Below, in pieces: positions 22,558 to 35,654 of a stretch of 64,000 nt of DNA. Both the position numbers and the translations under genes were made by a program. The DNA lies in NCBI GenBank assembly GCA_033297075.1, contig MU858166.1, forward strand, positions 1 to 64,000, given 5' to 3'. How positions within the stretch are numbered: the first letter of the stretch is position 1; the number at the start of each line of letters is the position of its first letter. The DNA is from Rhypophila decipiens (taxonomy: Eukaryota; Ascomycota; Sordariomycetes; Sordariales; Naviculisporaceae). Under the pieces are notes generated by a model. The model was not told the DNA's origin. It made no database searches and was given only the letters and a program-made list of their open reading frames with translations.

Positions 22558-23881
22558 TTTACTTCGGTGGGTATGGGATGGGATGGGGTAAAGGGGTTTG
22601 TTTACTTGGTTGCTGACGGGACTGAACTGAGCAGATAGAACAACATGATGAATTACGCTAACGACCATTGTCGGACTAAACTAAAGGCCTGGTTAAGTGA
22701 GATGAGTGACCACTTGAAGGCACTTGCCGGGTTGTCATTCGTGGTTTAATGGCACTCGCGTTTGTTCCTGCTGGTGCGTATGTACAACTCACCAAATAGC
22801 CGTGATAGTTGCACATTTCTGTTCCCAATAAAATGACTTTTGACGTTCTATATTGGTATCATTCACTTGTTGCGCCCCGCAGTACCTACAAGACCAGTCA
22901 GTGATCCTCTACTTGTCAGACCACATGATCCATCAGGCCGAAAACGATAATCACGGGAACCAGATGAATAGGCACCACTACTCTCATATACAAGCACCAG
23001 TCTTCTTGTACACAGGCACTAACTACTCTTGTAGAACGGATATCCCGACTTGCCTTTAGATTCTGGAATACAAGTCTTGACTGGCTTGAAGGAGACTTCC
23101 TGAGTAGAACTGCAAGAGAGGCCTTGACGAGCTAGAATAAATGTCTTGACTAGACTAGAACACATGCGCCTGACTAGCTCAAATAGATACCCTGACAGGG
23201 CTACAAGGTTAAATTGCCACGGGTGCCTGTAAATGAAAGTCGTAGTAGAATAGTGCCTGTTTATCAAGGCCCTTATCAAGAGCCTCACCTGATATATCAT
23301 ATATAGACCTTTGGCATTTCACACATGCAAAGAACAAACGTGATTGCGCTCCAAAGGCTCTCATTTGGTCAAAGCTGTACTATAATTATACACAATTCGT
23401 TGTACCCGTCAGGGGGCCAAGTTCGCCGTCACATGCAGCTACTCCCATTTCCATGCACCACGCCGCCCACCATGTCACCAACTGGGTAGAAGGCACCATA
23501 ATGAATCCCAGTCGCCATATGACCTCCAACCTAACGCTCGACTCCGGCCCCTACCGCGTAGATCACCGTTATTTGCAATAATCCGCTCTCTCTGCAACAC
23601 CCCAAAATTTCGTGCCCATATTCTTTCTGTCGTTCTTTTGTGTGCCCCCTGAGGAGACGCCCTTCATCGCACCAAAAAGGTATGGTACGCATTCATCTTC
23701 ACGGTTGTGGTGTTTTTCTCGGCTTCCCAGACGGCCTTGCCAACTTCATCTCTTGTCAGGCAACAAGGGGCCAAAAAACATGGCCAGACTTTTTGATGGA
23801 CCTTCTTCTCATCAAGGCCTGGCGTGGTACTTTTCTCAAATCACACATCCCAAAGGAAATGCGAAACAATGACGGAGCAAC
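22558..23881. other. Intergenic region between NACHT gene and BLM10 gene
   Basis: The two flanking genes converge, so no promoter is needed here. I see no gene. It contains a degenerate tandem array at about 23076-23208. Confidence 0.5.
23076..23208. repeat. Degenerate ~23-bp tandem repeat array
   Basis: About six units begin with a C(T)TGAC/GTAG-like word and end in an A-rich part: CTTGACTGGCTTGAAGG, CTGAGTAGAACTGCAAG, CTTGACGAGCTAGAATAA, CTTGACTAGACTAGAACAC, CTGACTAGCTCAAATAG and CTGACAGGGCTACAAGG. Spacing is 22-25 bases and divergence is high. Frame is not preserved. Confidence 0.5.
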
Positions 23882-26800
23882 TTAGGCAAAGTAGCTCTTC
23901 CACAGGACACCCTCCAAATCTTCCAATTGCTCACTGGTGAAATACTGTTTGACGCATTGTCAGTAAGCCGTGTTGCATAGACGGGACAAAAGCAGAAAGA
24001 GAGCACAACATACCTTTTGATCAACAGTCCAACTGTCCTGCCTAGTCTTTTTGAACTCGCTCAAGACGGTCTTGGTCGCCTTGCCCACAATGCCCGCATC
24101 ACTCGCAGTGCGCGTAGCCAGGTACGCAAGCACCTCGGGCATCCATCGCGGCGGGGGTGTAGCATATGGGAACGCCTCGATCAGCGCGCCAAGTCCCAGC
24201 ACTGCCGCGTGTCGTCTGACGATTTGCTTGTGCATATCGACAGGAGTATCCGTGCCGGGGACCTTCTTCTTCGGCATGGGGTTCTGCTTCAGCTGCAGCT
24301 CGAATCGCTCCTTGAGCTGATGGATGATGGGGTTGCGGATGCTGGCCGGCGAGCAGCGGATCATGCCCGCCAGAGTGGCGCTCGCACAGTCGCGGACTTC
24401 GAGCTGAGGGTCGGACAACATGTCCCCGACGGCGTCGAACAGCATCTGCCGTTGCTTCGGCTGGGTCAAAAAGAGGCGGCGGAAGTAGATGACCTGCATG
24501 TTGACGAGGGCTCGCAGCCGTTGATGCCACGAGCTGGCTGTCTTGCCGATGCGGATAAGTGCCGTGATAAACGCCTCGTCCTCTCCAGATCGGAAGGGGA
24601 TGTTGGGCAGGTGACGATAGACGTGATAGGCCAGCTTCATGAGCTCCGGGTCCTCTTTAACGTCCATCATGTGCAGCAGCTGGTTGATGAATGGGTCGGG
24701 GAAAAACGACACCAGCTGGCAGCATTCCTGGGAGGAGAGCATACCGTCGAGCCAGACCAAAACTGTCTTGGACCCAGATGTGTAGCTGGAAGGAGTCTGT
24801 TGGCCTGGTGCGCGCTCATGACGCCACTTCTCAAGGCGGTCAAACACCTCCTTGATGGTTGCCGAAAACTCGCCCGATGCCTTGTAGGCGCGAAGTCCGA
24901 TCGAGGAAGCCGCCTTGTTTTGTTCGAGAAGTGCCGTTACGTTGGGGAACGATTCGTGATAGCGGGTGCGGTAGATGGTGGCAATAACCCGTCCCATGGC
25001 CTCGCGAACAGTTTTGTAAGGATGGTCTAGGTGCTTGAGGAAGTCTTCCAGTACCGGCTTTTCGTGGCGGAAGTGCCAGCCGGCATCGTTGATGATAAAT
25101 TCGAGCAGCTGTATTTTGCTTGACTCTTTGAAGGCCGCATTGGAATTAATGTCCAATCTAAAGGCGGACAAAGCTTGGACGAGCTCGCGTGACCGGCGTG
25201 GATCCTTGCCATCGACGGTCAAATGCAAACATGTCATCCAGTATTGCAGTGTATCGGGCGTCAGGTCGTCGGCGATGATTTTGAGCATCAGCGGAGCGGC
25301 AAAGCCCCATACCTGCTCGCGAAATTCCAGTGGGTCGTCGATGCTCCCTGTAAGCATGGCACCGAGGATTTCGGCCGTCGCGCGGTGCTGATGCTTGTCA
25401 CTGCCGTCGCCATACACCTCCTTGATCAGGTTGACAAGGTCCTCAAAGGTTGCTGTGGTGACGCCATAGTTCATGAGGTCGAATATCTGCATCAACGGGA
25501 CCACGTTCTGCATTCGGAACCGATCAGCAGACGAATCTCGTGGCTCCTGCTTGAGGTACTCGAAGCACTTCCTCAGCCAGGGCTCTGTAACAATCTTGCC
25601 AATCTGCTCCCGTGCCGCTGTTTCCACCGCGTCATAGGCGAGGAATGGTTTCGGATCGGCCGAAGACACGGTGATTTTCTTGCCCCAGACAAGCCAGCCC
25701 GCGTAGTCGTTGTCGACAAAGTAGTCGTTACCATCGTAACGTTCAAACTGGGCCAGGAACTTTTCCGTCACCTCGGGATGATCGCTGGGAACAGTGATCT
25801 GGTACTTGCTGTTTTCGACCTCTTTCTCTTGGAGAAAATTGCTGTATTCATGAGAGTAGACGGCACGCATGTCGATGGTGGTGCAGATGGACGAAAAGGC
25901 CGACATAAAATTGGCCCGCAGCCCGGGGTGAGGGTCGATGGCTCCGTTGGCAACAAGATCGATAAATTCGGGGGGAGCAATTGTGTCGAAGCGCAGACAC
26001 ATGTTCAACGCGAAGATGGAACATCGGTTGGCAATCTTCCAGTGCGAAACCTTGGCCTTTTGTGTCAGCTCGAGTCCCAGTTCCGCCTTCTTTTCTTCGA
26101 CCGTCCGCCGGCGATCTTTGATAAAGTCATTCCGTCGGGAGATGGTGGCCGAACAGTCCTCGGCTGGGCGAATCGTCTCGACGGTGGATCTGTCATAGAT
26201 GATCATCTTCTCAAAGGGCTTACCAAAGTCCAGAAGAGGATACACCGCAGTCGAGCCCAGATTCTGGATGGATTGCTTGTCGACCCCGGCCGCGTCGATA
26301 TACAGGCGTATCATGGTAGGGGCAAAGCGCCAGTCACGCATCAGCGTCTTGAGCAAGGTTGAGAACAGCAACGTGTACATGGCGCCCTTGATCCTGTCGT
26401 GGTCGTTGGTATCAAGAGCTGCGCGGAAGGCGTCCATGATGACTGGGATAACGAGGGGCCGCCCGCCGATCAGCACCTTCAGGGACGAGTCCAGCGCGTT
26501 TTGCGCAACCCGGCGAACATCAGCATACAGAGAGGTACACGACTGGGCCAGATCGAGGAGGAGGCGTTTGTCCAGCTCGCTCTTCTTGCGATAGGCAGCG
26601 TTGTACTTGACACGCTGCAGCTGGTAGGCATCCGCACGCTTAATGAGGAGTGGCCGTGAGTACACCTTTCTCAGACCACTAATCTTAAAAGGAGAGATGT
26701 CGGCCTTGTATAGTCGAACGAGCCGCTCCAGCGGGTGCGCAGATCGCTCGATGCCGACGTCGGTGATCCACGTCCGGTAAGTGGCATACAATGCCGTGAA

Positions 26801-29800
26801 ACAGGCGACATCGTCCTGCTGGTGCGTGTTCAAGTACTCGTGCGTGTGCGACAACAGACGCCCGACATCCTCGCGGATTTGATGAAGACGGGCATAGTGC
26901 GGGTTCTCGGGGCTGAGGGGGTAGCCAGCTGGGTAACGGAACTGTCGCTTGAGCTCATCGTCGTCGGCCAGCTCGGCCAGCGGGTCGTCATCCTCCTCCA
27001 TCATGGTGTCGCCATCTGCATCGGCAGCGGTCCCATTGCTCTCGCCCGACGCCCGGTTGGGGTCAAACAGGGTGGAGATGCCGGATATTATCAGGCGCAG
27101 TGCTGTCAAGCTTCGCGATAGTTCATCTGACCACTCCTTGTTCTTGCCCGAAGAGCTTACTGGTGGCTTCTCGCCCATCAGGTCAATGATTTTCTGCGAC
27201 GCAGTCTTGACTTCACTCTCGAAGATCTCGAGAGCAAACTGAATCTCGGCCGGCGACGGGCGATGCCACAAAATCGTCAGCTCGGACGGGGCTGTCGTAC
27301 GGCCCCAGGCGTCGACATCCAGTCCACGTTCTACCAGCGCAGGCTCATACAGAGCATTGTCCAAGGGGTATGTGTGGGTCAGATTGAGGAGCAGGTGATG
27401 GATGTAGTTGGAGATGTGGATAGTGGGGAGACCCCGACATTTGGCCTGCATGTACTGGGCAATGTCATACAGCTCTTTCTTGTATTTCAAGACTTCGCTG
27501 CCGACGTGGACGACGCACATGCTCAGTATGCTGACGTGCCATACTAGGGAGCGATCTCGGGGCAGGACCTCGGTGCCGCTGCTCCGATCCGATGCGGCCC
27601 CATTGTAGTCAATCTCGTTGCGGATGTTGACAATCAGCATGGGCAAAAAGACCTTGAGCGTCTTGGAAGGGTTGACCTTGCAGAGTGCGTTGCAAATCCA
27701 CGCCATCGCGTCCCGAGCTTGATGGACCACGTGGGACGAAACAAAGCCGGCAAGCTTCTCGAGCGCCATGTCGAAAAGCTCGGGCGATAGCGATGCGAAC
27801 AGCGGCGTCAGCGCAGCGGGAAGGGTGTTGATGACATTATCCTCTGGCGAACCAGTTCGCAAGTGACTAGCATCAGGAAGGTTTTCGAGCAAGGCAAACA
27901 CCTTGCCTAAAAGAGCCATGACAAACTCGCCAAACCCAGCCGTAGATGATCGCAGAATGTTGACTTCGTCTTGGTCACTCAGCTCCTCCTGGTAATTCAT
28001 CTTGACGTCTTGGCCTTCGCGTTCCATTCTCTCCATCTCGCCCTGAACCCAGCCCATGGCGAGGCTGGTGTCGTGGAAACCATCACTGTCCTTGATAAGG
28101 GAGGCGAAGGGGATGCTATAGGCAACACTCTGGATGAAGTTGAGCGTGTACTGCGTCTTGCCCAGATCGTTTGCGTCTATGCCGGGCAGCGCAAGCGCAA
28201 GCAGGGCGGTAATGTGGCATCGGTAGCCCTTCTGCTTGGACATGATGTTGGCAATCATCTGCAGCCCGCACAGACTGGACGTGGTCCGATGCACCTCCAC
28301 TAGCCCCTGCAAGCTAGGGTAGAAGCGTTGCAGAGCGCCAGGCAGAATCAGGTCCGGCTCAAGGTAGGCAAGACCCTGCAGAGTAGAATAGTAATAGTTG
28401 ACCACCTTTGAGCTCTTGGCGAACAGGCCCATAAAGGTGACCTCTCTTAGAGACAAAACAAAGCGCTTCTTCAACTCGGGACTAATCTGGCGCTCCTGGG
28501 GAATGTCGAGCTCACCGCTCTGCTCGCGGTTCCAGCGAGAGACAAAGATATCGGTCAAGAAGAAGGTCAGCTGCGCAAGGAAGCTCGTCCAGTTTCCTTG
28601 GTTGGACGGGTGGAAGAAGGTGTCGATCGACTCCATCAGCCCTTCGAGATTGGACATGATGGAGTTCTCGGCACCAAGACACATGGGCGAGATGGAATGT
28701 GCAATCCAGCGGGCAATCATGTACGGGACAGGATACTTTTTCTTGTCCTTGTCCAGATATACGCCGAGGCCCGAGGAATAATCCAACGACGAATAAGGCG
28801 AGTTTGCTTGGCCGACAGGGATCTCAGTCAAGCGAAGGATGGCAGTAAAAATCAAGTCAGACTGGTCCCGTGTGAAGATGCCGTATTCAGAGAACGGCAC
28901 ATAGGTACACCCCAGATAATCTCTAGCCATTCTGGAGAAGATGTCGATGAAGCAGATGTCGAATAGCTTGGATCGCGTCATCAGCGACCAGAGGTGGAAG
29001 AATGTCGGCACAAAGTCCGAGGGTTGAGACTGTGGCTCTGTGGGCGGTGCTGGGCCAGTGGGAACGAAGTTGTTGATCAGGCCAACGACGATATAAGCGT
29101 TCGACATGTCGGATGTGCTGAAGAAGGGCAGGAACTCGTCCAGCATGGCCCGACGCTCGCGTGGGTCGAAATACGAGTTGGCGTGAATACAAAGCTTGAG
29201 GAGGTGCTTCTGCGCCCTACGCCGCGACCCCTGGTGCGAGGCTGTTTCGGACGGGAAGACCAGCCCCTTGATCTCTTTCCACAGCGGCCGCCAGTCCAGT
29301 GTCAAGTCTTCGCGGGGCTTGAGGTAGTGCTTCTTTCTGCAAAGGGGGAGAGGAACAGGTCAGAAAGAGGAATATTCTTGCAACACAGAGACAGCTACTC
29401 ACCTCGTCAACGTTATGACCATCTTGGAAAAACGATCGGCCGAGACGCTATCCAAGCCGGGGGCCAACGCAAGATGATAGTAGAGAAGGGTCAGGCGAGC
29501 CCGGAGCTCTCTGGTCATCTCGAACTTGAGATTCAGCCATCCCTGCAGTTCCCGTGTCCAATGTAACGCGCCAGGCGAAAAGTCTTCGGCCATGAGAGAT
29601 ATGTAAAGGTTTTTGAGAATGCCATGGAGGGCGGTATCTCGGTATGCATCTTCCTCGACCTCAAAAGGCAAAAGACGGAAGTAACTGAAGGTCCGCGGTC
29701 GGTACCGTTTCTTGTTATCGAGGTCAGAGTCGTCAGAGCATGGGAGGCCCGGCGAGGTGGCACGCGATATAGTGTCGGCCGAGGATAGGAGGCCGGCGAT

Positions 29801-29878
29801 AAAGGAAGGAGCGGCACCCCCTCCCGTCGCAGCAAAGGCGACTTCGGCGCCGGTATGCGCCTCGAGCGATTCGTCCAT
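23882..29878 (-). CDS. BLM10: Proteasome activator Blm10/PA200
   Basis: Three-exon model on the minus strand: 29878-29403, 29336-24014 and 23944-23882, giving 1953 aa, the usual size of the family. Exon 1 carries the family N-terminus (KKRYRPRTFSYFRLLPFEVE). Exon 2 is a 5.3-kb run of HEAT-like helices. The 63-nt last exon encodes the C-terminal 20 residues ending W-K-S-Y-F-A. Blm10/PA200 caps the ends of the 20S proteasome in the nucleus and inserts a C-terminal Hb-Y-X motif into the alpha ring. Here the penultimate residue is Phe instead of Tyr, a conservative change. The frame joins cleanly over both introns (66 and 69 nt). Confidence 0.93.
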
Positions 29879-31785
29879 GACTGGGGATCCCTAGATGTGC
29901 CTACTGATAGGACACAGAATCCAGTGTATCGATAGTTCAACCACACATAGAGTGGGATGGCAAGAGTGTTGCACTTGGGTCGAATCGGTCGGACAAAGGG
30001 GTCTCGAGACAGTTTGTTTGATGTTCGGCTCGGCCAAGTTCGGATTTGGACCCCTCTACAGAACTGAGAGGATGAGGTCAGATCTCGGATAAGGGGTACT
30101 CGTGCTGGATGCAATCCGATGATGCAAGTGCCGAGTTCTAGAGATATACGAAGCGTCAGTTAACACGCGATCAATTGAAAGAAGAAGCACGACGTTGCTG
30201 CTGGTGATGTGTGGTCAAACTGGGCAAGCCACAAAGTCTTGGTCGCCGCTGTGGCACTGAGTGGGAGGCGAGGCAAGGACCACCAGCTGCAGCAACAGAG
30301 CCCACAGCAGGCAACCCAAACACTGACGCGGGCGGCAACACGGAGCTAACTGCTAGCAGCGCAGCAGCGTCCGGGCCAACGCTGGGAGCTGCAGCGACTA
30401 GATGCATACCAAGACGTTGGTGAATGGAATTGACGGTTGGCTGCTTACCTGAAAGAAAATCCGGCTTCCTGCACTGTCAACAGCACCAAGACACAGCTTC
30501 AGTCGCCGTCTTGGGAGCTGGGCAACGATGAATCAGGCTTCAAGATGTGGTCGTCCCTGATACTGAGGAGCTCGGATCGTGTGGAACTCGGGGCGGCAGC
30601 GTGACGCTTCAGAGTGGACTCTCAGCTTCTGAGGGTGCGATCATGCGGCAACTTCCAGTTTCCAGGTGCAGGGATATCAAAAAGGAAACTCTTCTACTAG
30701 GCGGAGATGCCAAGTGACCAAGTGACCAATCAGCCCCTATATGCTTACCTCATCAGCATCGGCTTTTGTGAAAGTTAGCCCCGAAGATGGGCAAGCACGA
30801 GCCGCAAATGGGAGCAAGCTCCTTGTCCTTGGCGTTGGGGGCGTTGGGGGCGCCCGCTGGAGTCCCGCTTCCTTGCAGCGTCTTTTGTCGGCTTTCTGGA
30901 ACAGTTCCTCGAACGGTCCACCATCCACCGTGACGGTCTGGTCCCTGGACCGAAGGGGTCTAGGATCGGATCGAGATGGAAAAGGAGGCAGCAAACCAGA
31001 TACGGGGTATGAGATTGCAAGCTGATGAGGCTCTCTTGTTTTATACTTATTTCCCGGTCGTACTCATGGCACTGGAGTCAGGGCGTATCGTCACTATTAT
31101 GTTCAGCGGCTGTCGCGTCTGTCTCACTCGTGTCCGGCGCTGTGAAAGTCAGGTTGATGGGAGACGTTGATGAGGACCGTTGTAAGTTCCAAATACCGGA
31201 TGTGACTGAAAGGTTTGAATGACGGTGTTGATCCAAACATTCTCAAGTAAATCTCATCTTTTATCAAATCCCAGCTTGGTCCTTTTTATCACATCTGGTC
31301 TCGAGTTTGCCCAAGGCAACTCACACACACGCAAGCAAGCTCACCCATCTCGGCCAGCCGTTTCGAGATATTTCCATTCAGTCTCTGCTCCTCCACGCAA
31401 TGCCTTCCTGCCTAGAACTAGTCCCTCCAATTACTCATCATTTATATCCTTATATCGCCTATTATTGGTCTTTGTCGATCTTGACGTGATTAACACCCAA
31501 CAACTCCGTGGGCACGGTTACTGGATTTTGCCAGTGACAATTTCAGAAGGCCTGGACGTGACTCGGACTTTTGTGTGTTGGTCGTACCTACCTCACTGCC
31601 GGAAACGGCGAAAGGACCAACGCACAACGAGGGTTTTCCGGGTTTTGTCCCCCACAAGATTAAATAGCTCCGAGCATGTAGCTTACTTGCATTCTTCCTT
31701 CGATCCTTTCGCACGGTGTCTCTCTGGTGCGGTGAGACACGCTCTTGGGCCACGAAGCGAACACATAAGATAGGGTTGGTCCGCC
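29879..31785. promoter_or_regulatory. Divergent intergenic region of BLM10 and BAHD genes
   Basis: These 1.9 kb lie between two divergent start codons and should hold both promoters. Open frames here show no recognisable domain. A CCAAT word occurs near 30726 directly after a short GTGACCAA duplication, and a small GGCGTTGGG duplication lies near 30832-30850. Confidence 0.45.
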
Positions 31786-33496
31786 ATGGAGGCATTGCTT
31801 GGGTCTTGGGTCTCTAACCTCTGTGCAAGCCAGTTGACGAACCACAATGGCAAACATGTCCAAGCAGGAGATTTGCCCGACCCCAAACGACCCACTGACG
31901 AGGTCTTGGTCGCCCATGCCCTGGATGACGCCAGAGCGTTGCGCGACATCATCATGGGCCTCGCCTTCCGCTTCGATCATGTGCTTGACTGCGACAAGAT
32001 CCTTGATGCCTTGGCCCGTCTGCTGGAAGTTGGAGGCTGGAGGAGACTAGGTGGCCGGCTACGGTTGAACGTAGGTTGTTGACCTTGTGCGTGAGCTGCT
32101 TCGACTCGACACTGGCTAATGACACCCCCGAACAGAAGAAAACAGGGCGCATAGAAATCCATGTCCCCAAGAAGTTCACGCCCGACCGACCAGCAGTCCG
32201 GTATTCCCACGTCACCTTCGACATGAACATGGATCAACATCCACAGCTACGGGACCACTTCCCCCATCCGACCGAGGGCCCCTCGATGCAGTCCGGCTTC
32301 CAAGAGTACATGACCCTTCTCGAGCCAGCCGACGGAAATTCACTTCACTCGATGCGAGATACCTCCAAAGCGACCACCCGCAAATCTCCCTGCACGTCGT
32401 GTCCTTCCGCGACGCCACCCTCGTAGCCGTCAAGATTCCTCACTTCTCGACCGATATCATAGGCTGGCATCACCTGCTCCATAACTGGAGTCTGGTCTTG
32501 TCCGGGCTCGAAGATGAAGTACAGCCATTTGGCGGGTTTAACGAGGACATAACCGAAAGAATTGCCCATCTATCAATCCCCGACAAGCCCTCGGAGAAGT
32601 TGTCTAGTCCGGACATTGAACTAGCAGGACACAAACAGCTCACAGGGCTCGGCATGTTCCTCTTTGTCCTCCGCTTTCTCTGGGCCATCTTGTTCGGCCC
32701 GAGGGTTACGAGTCGGACTGTCTTTCTCCCGGCCAAGACAATGCAGATTCTTAGAGAAGAGACGAGACGGGATCTCGAGACCCATGTTCAACAGTGCTCC
32801 TCCAGTCAGAAGATAACACCAAGCGACGCCGACATGCTAACAGCCTGGACCGCCAAAATGACACTCACTTCTACCAGTCGCGAAATTCCAAACAAAATGT
32901 CACAGACCGCATCGATAATGACAGTCGTAGACATGAGGAAACGATGTCCCTCCATCTTCTCGCCTCCTGACGACAATGGGCAAGTACCAGTCTACATCCA
33001 GAACCTCAGCTCCGTGGCAATGACACACCTGCCCGTAAAAGCCCTCCTCTCACAACCGCTGGGAATCACAGCCTCACAAATCCGCCGCTCTGTCACGCCG
33101 CAAGCTTCTGAGGAGGTGATTTCGGGGGTTGTACGACATGTCTTGGCTGACGTTCCTGGACGACTACGGACCGGCACGACGTTGTTTGCGAAAGGAACCG
33201 AGATTCTGTTTCCTACGTCGAATTGGACTTGTGCACGGTTATTTGAGTTTGATTTGGGTCCTGCTGTTATTGGCCATACTGGCAATAAGCCTGGCTCCTC
33301 AAACGCTCGCCCGGGACGACCGATGACCATTGCACCGGTGGTGTTCTCGACAAATCCAGTGATACGGAATACATGGACAGTTACCGGGAGAGATGCACAG
33401 GGTAATTACTGGCTTCAGGCAGTTTCTGGTGATGAGACTTGGGCTGTGGTTGGCAGAGAGCTGGAGAGGTTGAAAGCCGCGGTTGCTTTGATCTGA
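31786..33496 (+). CDS. BAHD-like acyltransferase (transferase family), uncertain middle
   Basis: Exon 1 (31786-32070) joins 32136 in frame through a 65-nt intron (gtaggt to aacag). The protein then reads ...KTGRIEIHVPKKFTPDRPAVR as in fungal CoA-dependent acyltransferases. Near 32300-32370 the frame changes. A 65-nt intron 32306-32370 (gtacat to ccaaag) restores it and gives 526 aa, but removes a segment that looks coding (S-L-D-A-R-Y-L-Q-S in the later frame). The alternative is a one- or two-base frameshift, that is, a damaged gene. Downstream, IPHFSTD contains the family H-x-x-x-D motif, with Ile in place of the usual Gly after Asp. The family moves acyl groups from acyl-CoA to alcohols or amines, often in secondary metabolism. 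No biosynthetic cluster surrounds it. Confidence 0.75.
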
Positions 33497-33670
33497 AGGA
33501 TTGATGGGAGCTTGATGGAATAAGAGACTCTACTCCCAGAATTAGATTTTTGCTACATGACCCAGATGCATCACTAGCTTCATGGTAACATCGGTTCAAA
33601 CCCATTTATTTCAGCTTCATTTAGATCTCAAACCGAAAAAGGTGCAAAAGCTCAAGGATGCCCTCCTATC

Positions 33671-33989
33671 TCAGTCCTTGTCCTTAGCAACCGGCTTCCC
33701 AGTCCTGGGCTCATTCTTGGAGCCAGGCTGGTTCTCATATTCACCGCCCTGAGCTTCATATTCCTTGGCGAGCTTGACAGCCTTCCACGCAGCCCATTGG
33801 CCCTTTCCGTCGCCAGATTTGTTGGGTTCTTGTTTGATTTCTATTAGGTTTTTCTCGTCAGCCCTTGAACGCCAGCTTATTGGAGAGGTGAGAACAGAGT
33901 TCACCTAGATGGAGATGAGGGTCCTACCTACCTTCCTTGAGCTGCTCGCGAAGCTCGGGATCGGTGGGGTTTCCTTTGCTGCTCGGCAT
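33671..33989 (-). CDS. Small conserved fungal protein, 75 aa
   Basis: Spliced model on the minus strand: 33989-33932 and 33840-33671, with a 91-nt intron; 75 aa. The protein begins MPSSKGNPTDPELREQLKEE and continues with QEPNKSGDGKGQWAAWKA, a highly charged, soluble sequence without signal or membrane segments. It resembles a short, widely conserved fungal protein family of unknown function that I know by its PSKGNPTDP start and GKGQ-x-x-AWKA core. It converges with the acyltransferase gene 174 bases away. The reading frame over the intron is unambiguous. Confidence 0.8.
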
Positions 33990-35654
33990 TGTGATGGAAA
34001 GTGGGTTGGATATGTATGTTAGGAACTTCAATGAAATCATTCACCGGCCGGGGGTGTGGTGGTGCAGACGTCTTATATCTCACCTCGAAAGGCCGATCCG
34101 ATCATGAGCCCTGACGATCATCCACGGAATCGGGCCAGATTCAGGCCAATATACATAGCGCGGGACGGGTTCTAAATTACATCATATGCTGTCATGACAT
34201 TTCGGTTTCAGATTTGGAGCTTCCCGAAAACCGGTGAACAAAGAGAACCTACCCAGAGTCGATCTGAGACACGCAGCCATAGCAGCCACACCACTGAGTT
34301 GATTTCTCTCCTTTTCATGAATATTCGGGCTTGGTCACGCCTCCCGGATGTGCTACTTCCAAGGCGGCCGCCGTTGCAGGTATCGGCTACTCCATCTCTG
34401 TTATCGTAGAGCTTTCGTTGGTTGGCGTAACTTGTCCCGGAACTCAGGCGGCCGCTCGATTGGGCTGCAATATGTACGCGATCCTCCTACACCTTGATTG
34501 TTGACTTGACCGTTATACACATGCTGCATTGACAGGTGCTGTAGGTAGACTGTTTCGTACTCACTGTGGAATACTAGACTATCTGTACTCCCCGACATTT
34601 GCCTCATACTGACCTATACCGAAAGACTGCATATTACGAATCGGAGGTTCTCTTCTGGATTCAGACTGTCCTTTCCACACCCTTGACTTGACCGACGGGT
34701 ATCAGCGGTGAACCAAGCTCTTTAGGTGTGGTACTTTCACTTCAAGGTCGAGCTGATGACTACGAGATGGTTTATCTCATCTCACACGTTCCAGTGTCGT
34801 ATTGGACGTACTCACGGGTCAAGATGTCGAGATCTGCTGATCTGAGAGGGGCAGACTCCAGGCACTGGTCCACGGATCACCAGTCGATCATCTGACTAAC
34901 CCCATGAAGCCCTCACGGCTTATATATCCGTATCTAGTCCGAGCATCATCAGTACAATGTTGCCGTCATCATCAGTCTTATTTATCTGCGCGGTTCGAGA
35001 CAAAAGTTCTCACGTCAGTCCTTATCTCCGAGGTGTTCTTTCACAAGCGGACCGCTGTACGAAGGTAGGTTTAGCTGAGTCCCAGTTTCGTACGAAGGAT
35101 ATGTGAGGGGATATTCAGGATATTCAGGACGAGACAAGGGGAAAATGAAAAATAGCTTCCGGCCCCTTTCCATAGATCGGCCGACTCTGTATTCGTATCA
35201 TAGACGAAGGATTCACCTTGGCGATGTAAGTCGGCCGTATCAGAATGCATACAATACCTAGGTCCCACTCTGCCTGCCACCTTGACTCGAGGTTTACCGA
35301 TCCTCTTGTCTATAAAGAGACTGGTGGCATTAGTGTAAGACCAGGATTACTATCTACGACCAATGAAACGGCCTGTTTCGCAGTTCATGCTTCTAGACTG
35401 GGGCCATGTCTCCTAGTCTTTTTCCCAGTTACATGGATCTCGAGCTCACGACGTAGGACTAGCCCGGCGGGAGAGTACATAAGCCCTGGCATACCTCAAC
35501 GGATACAAGACTTTTGAGATTCCCTCTTCTCTTGCCCTCTGCTTTATTTCCCCTCCATCATATGGATACCGCCTCGACGTTCCAGTCAACCCTTCAAGTC
35601 CCAATGATATACCTAAAACCTCTCCTATCCTGAGCTGTTCAATACCTCCACAAA
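33990..35654. promoter_or_regulatory. Divergent intergenic region of small protein and monooxygenase
   Basis: These 1.7 kb separate two divergent start codons. I see no gene. The final 200 bases are pyrimidine-rich, typical of a fungal core promoter, and serve the monooxygenase at 35655. Confidence 0.45.

Noticed and set aside
24017..26362. Plus-strand frames of 337 and 379 codons opposite BLM10
   Set aside because: They overlap the conserved Blm10 coding sequence and have no recognisable domain.
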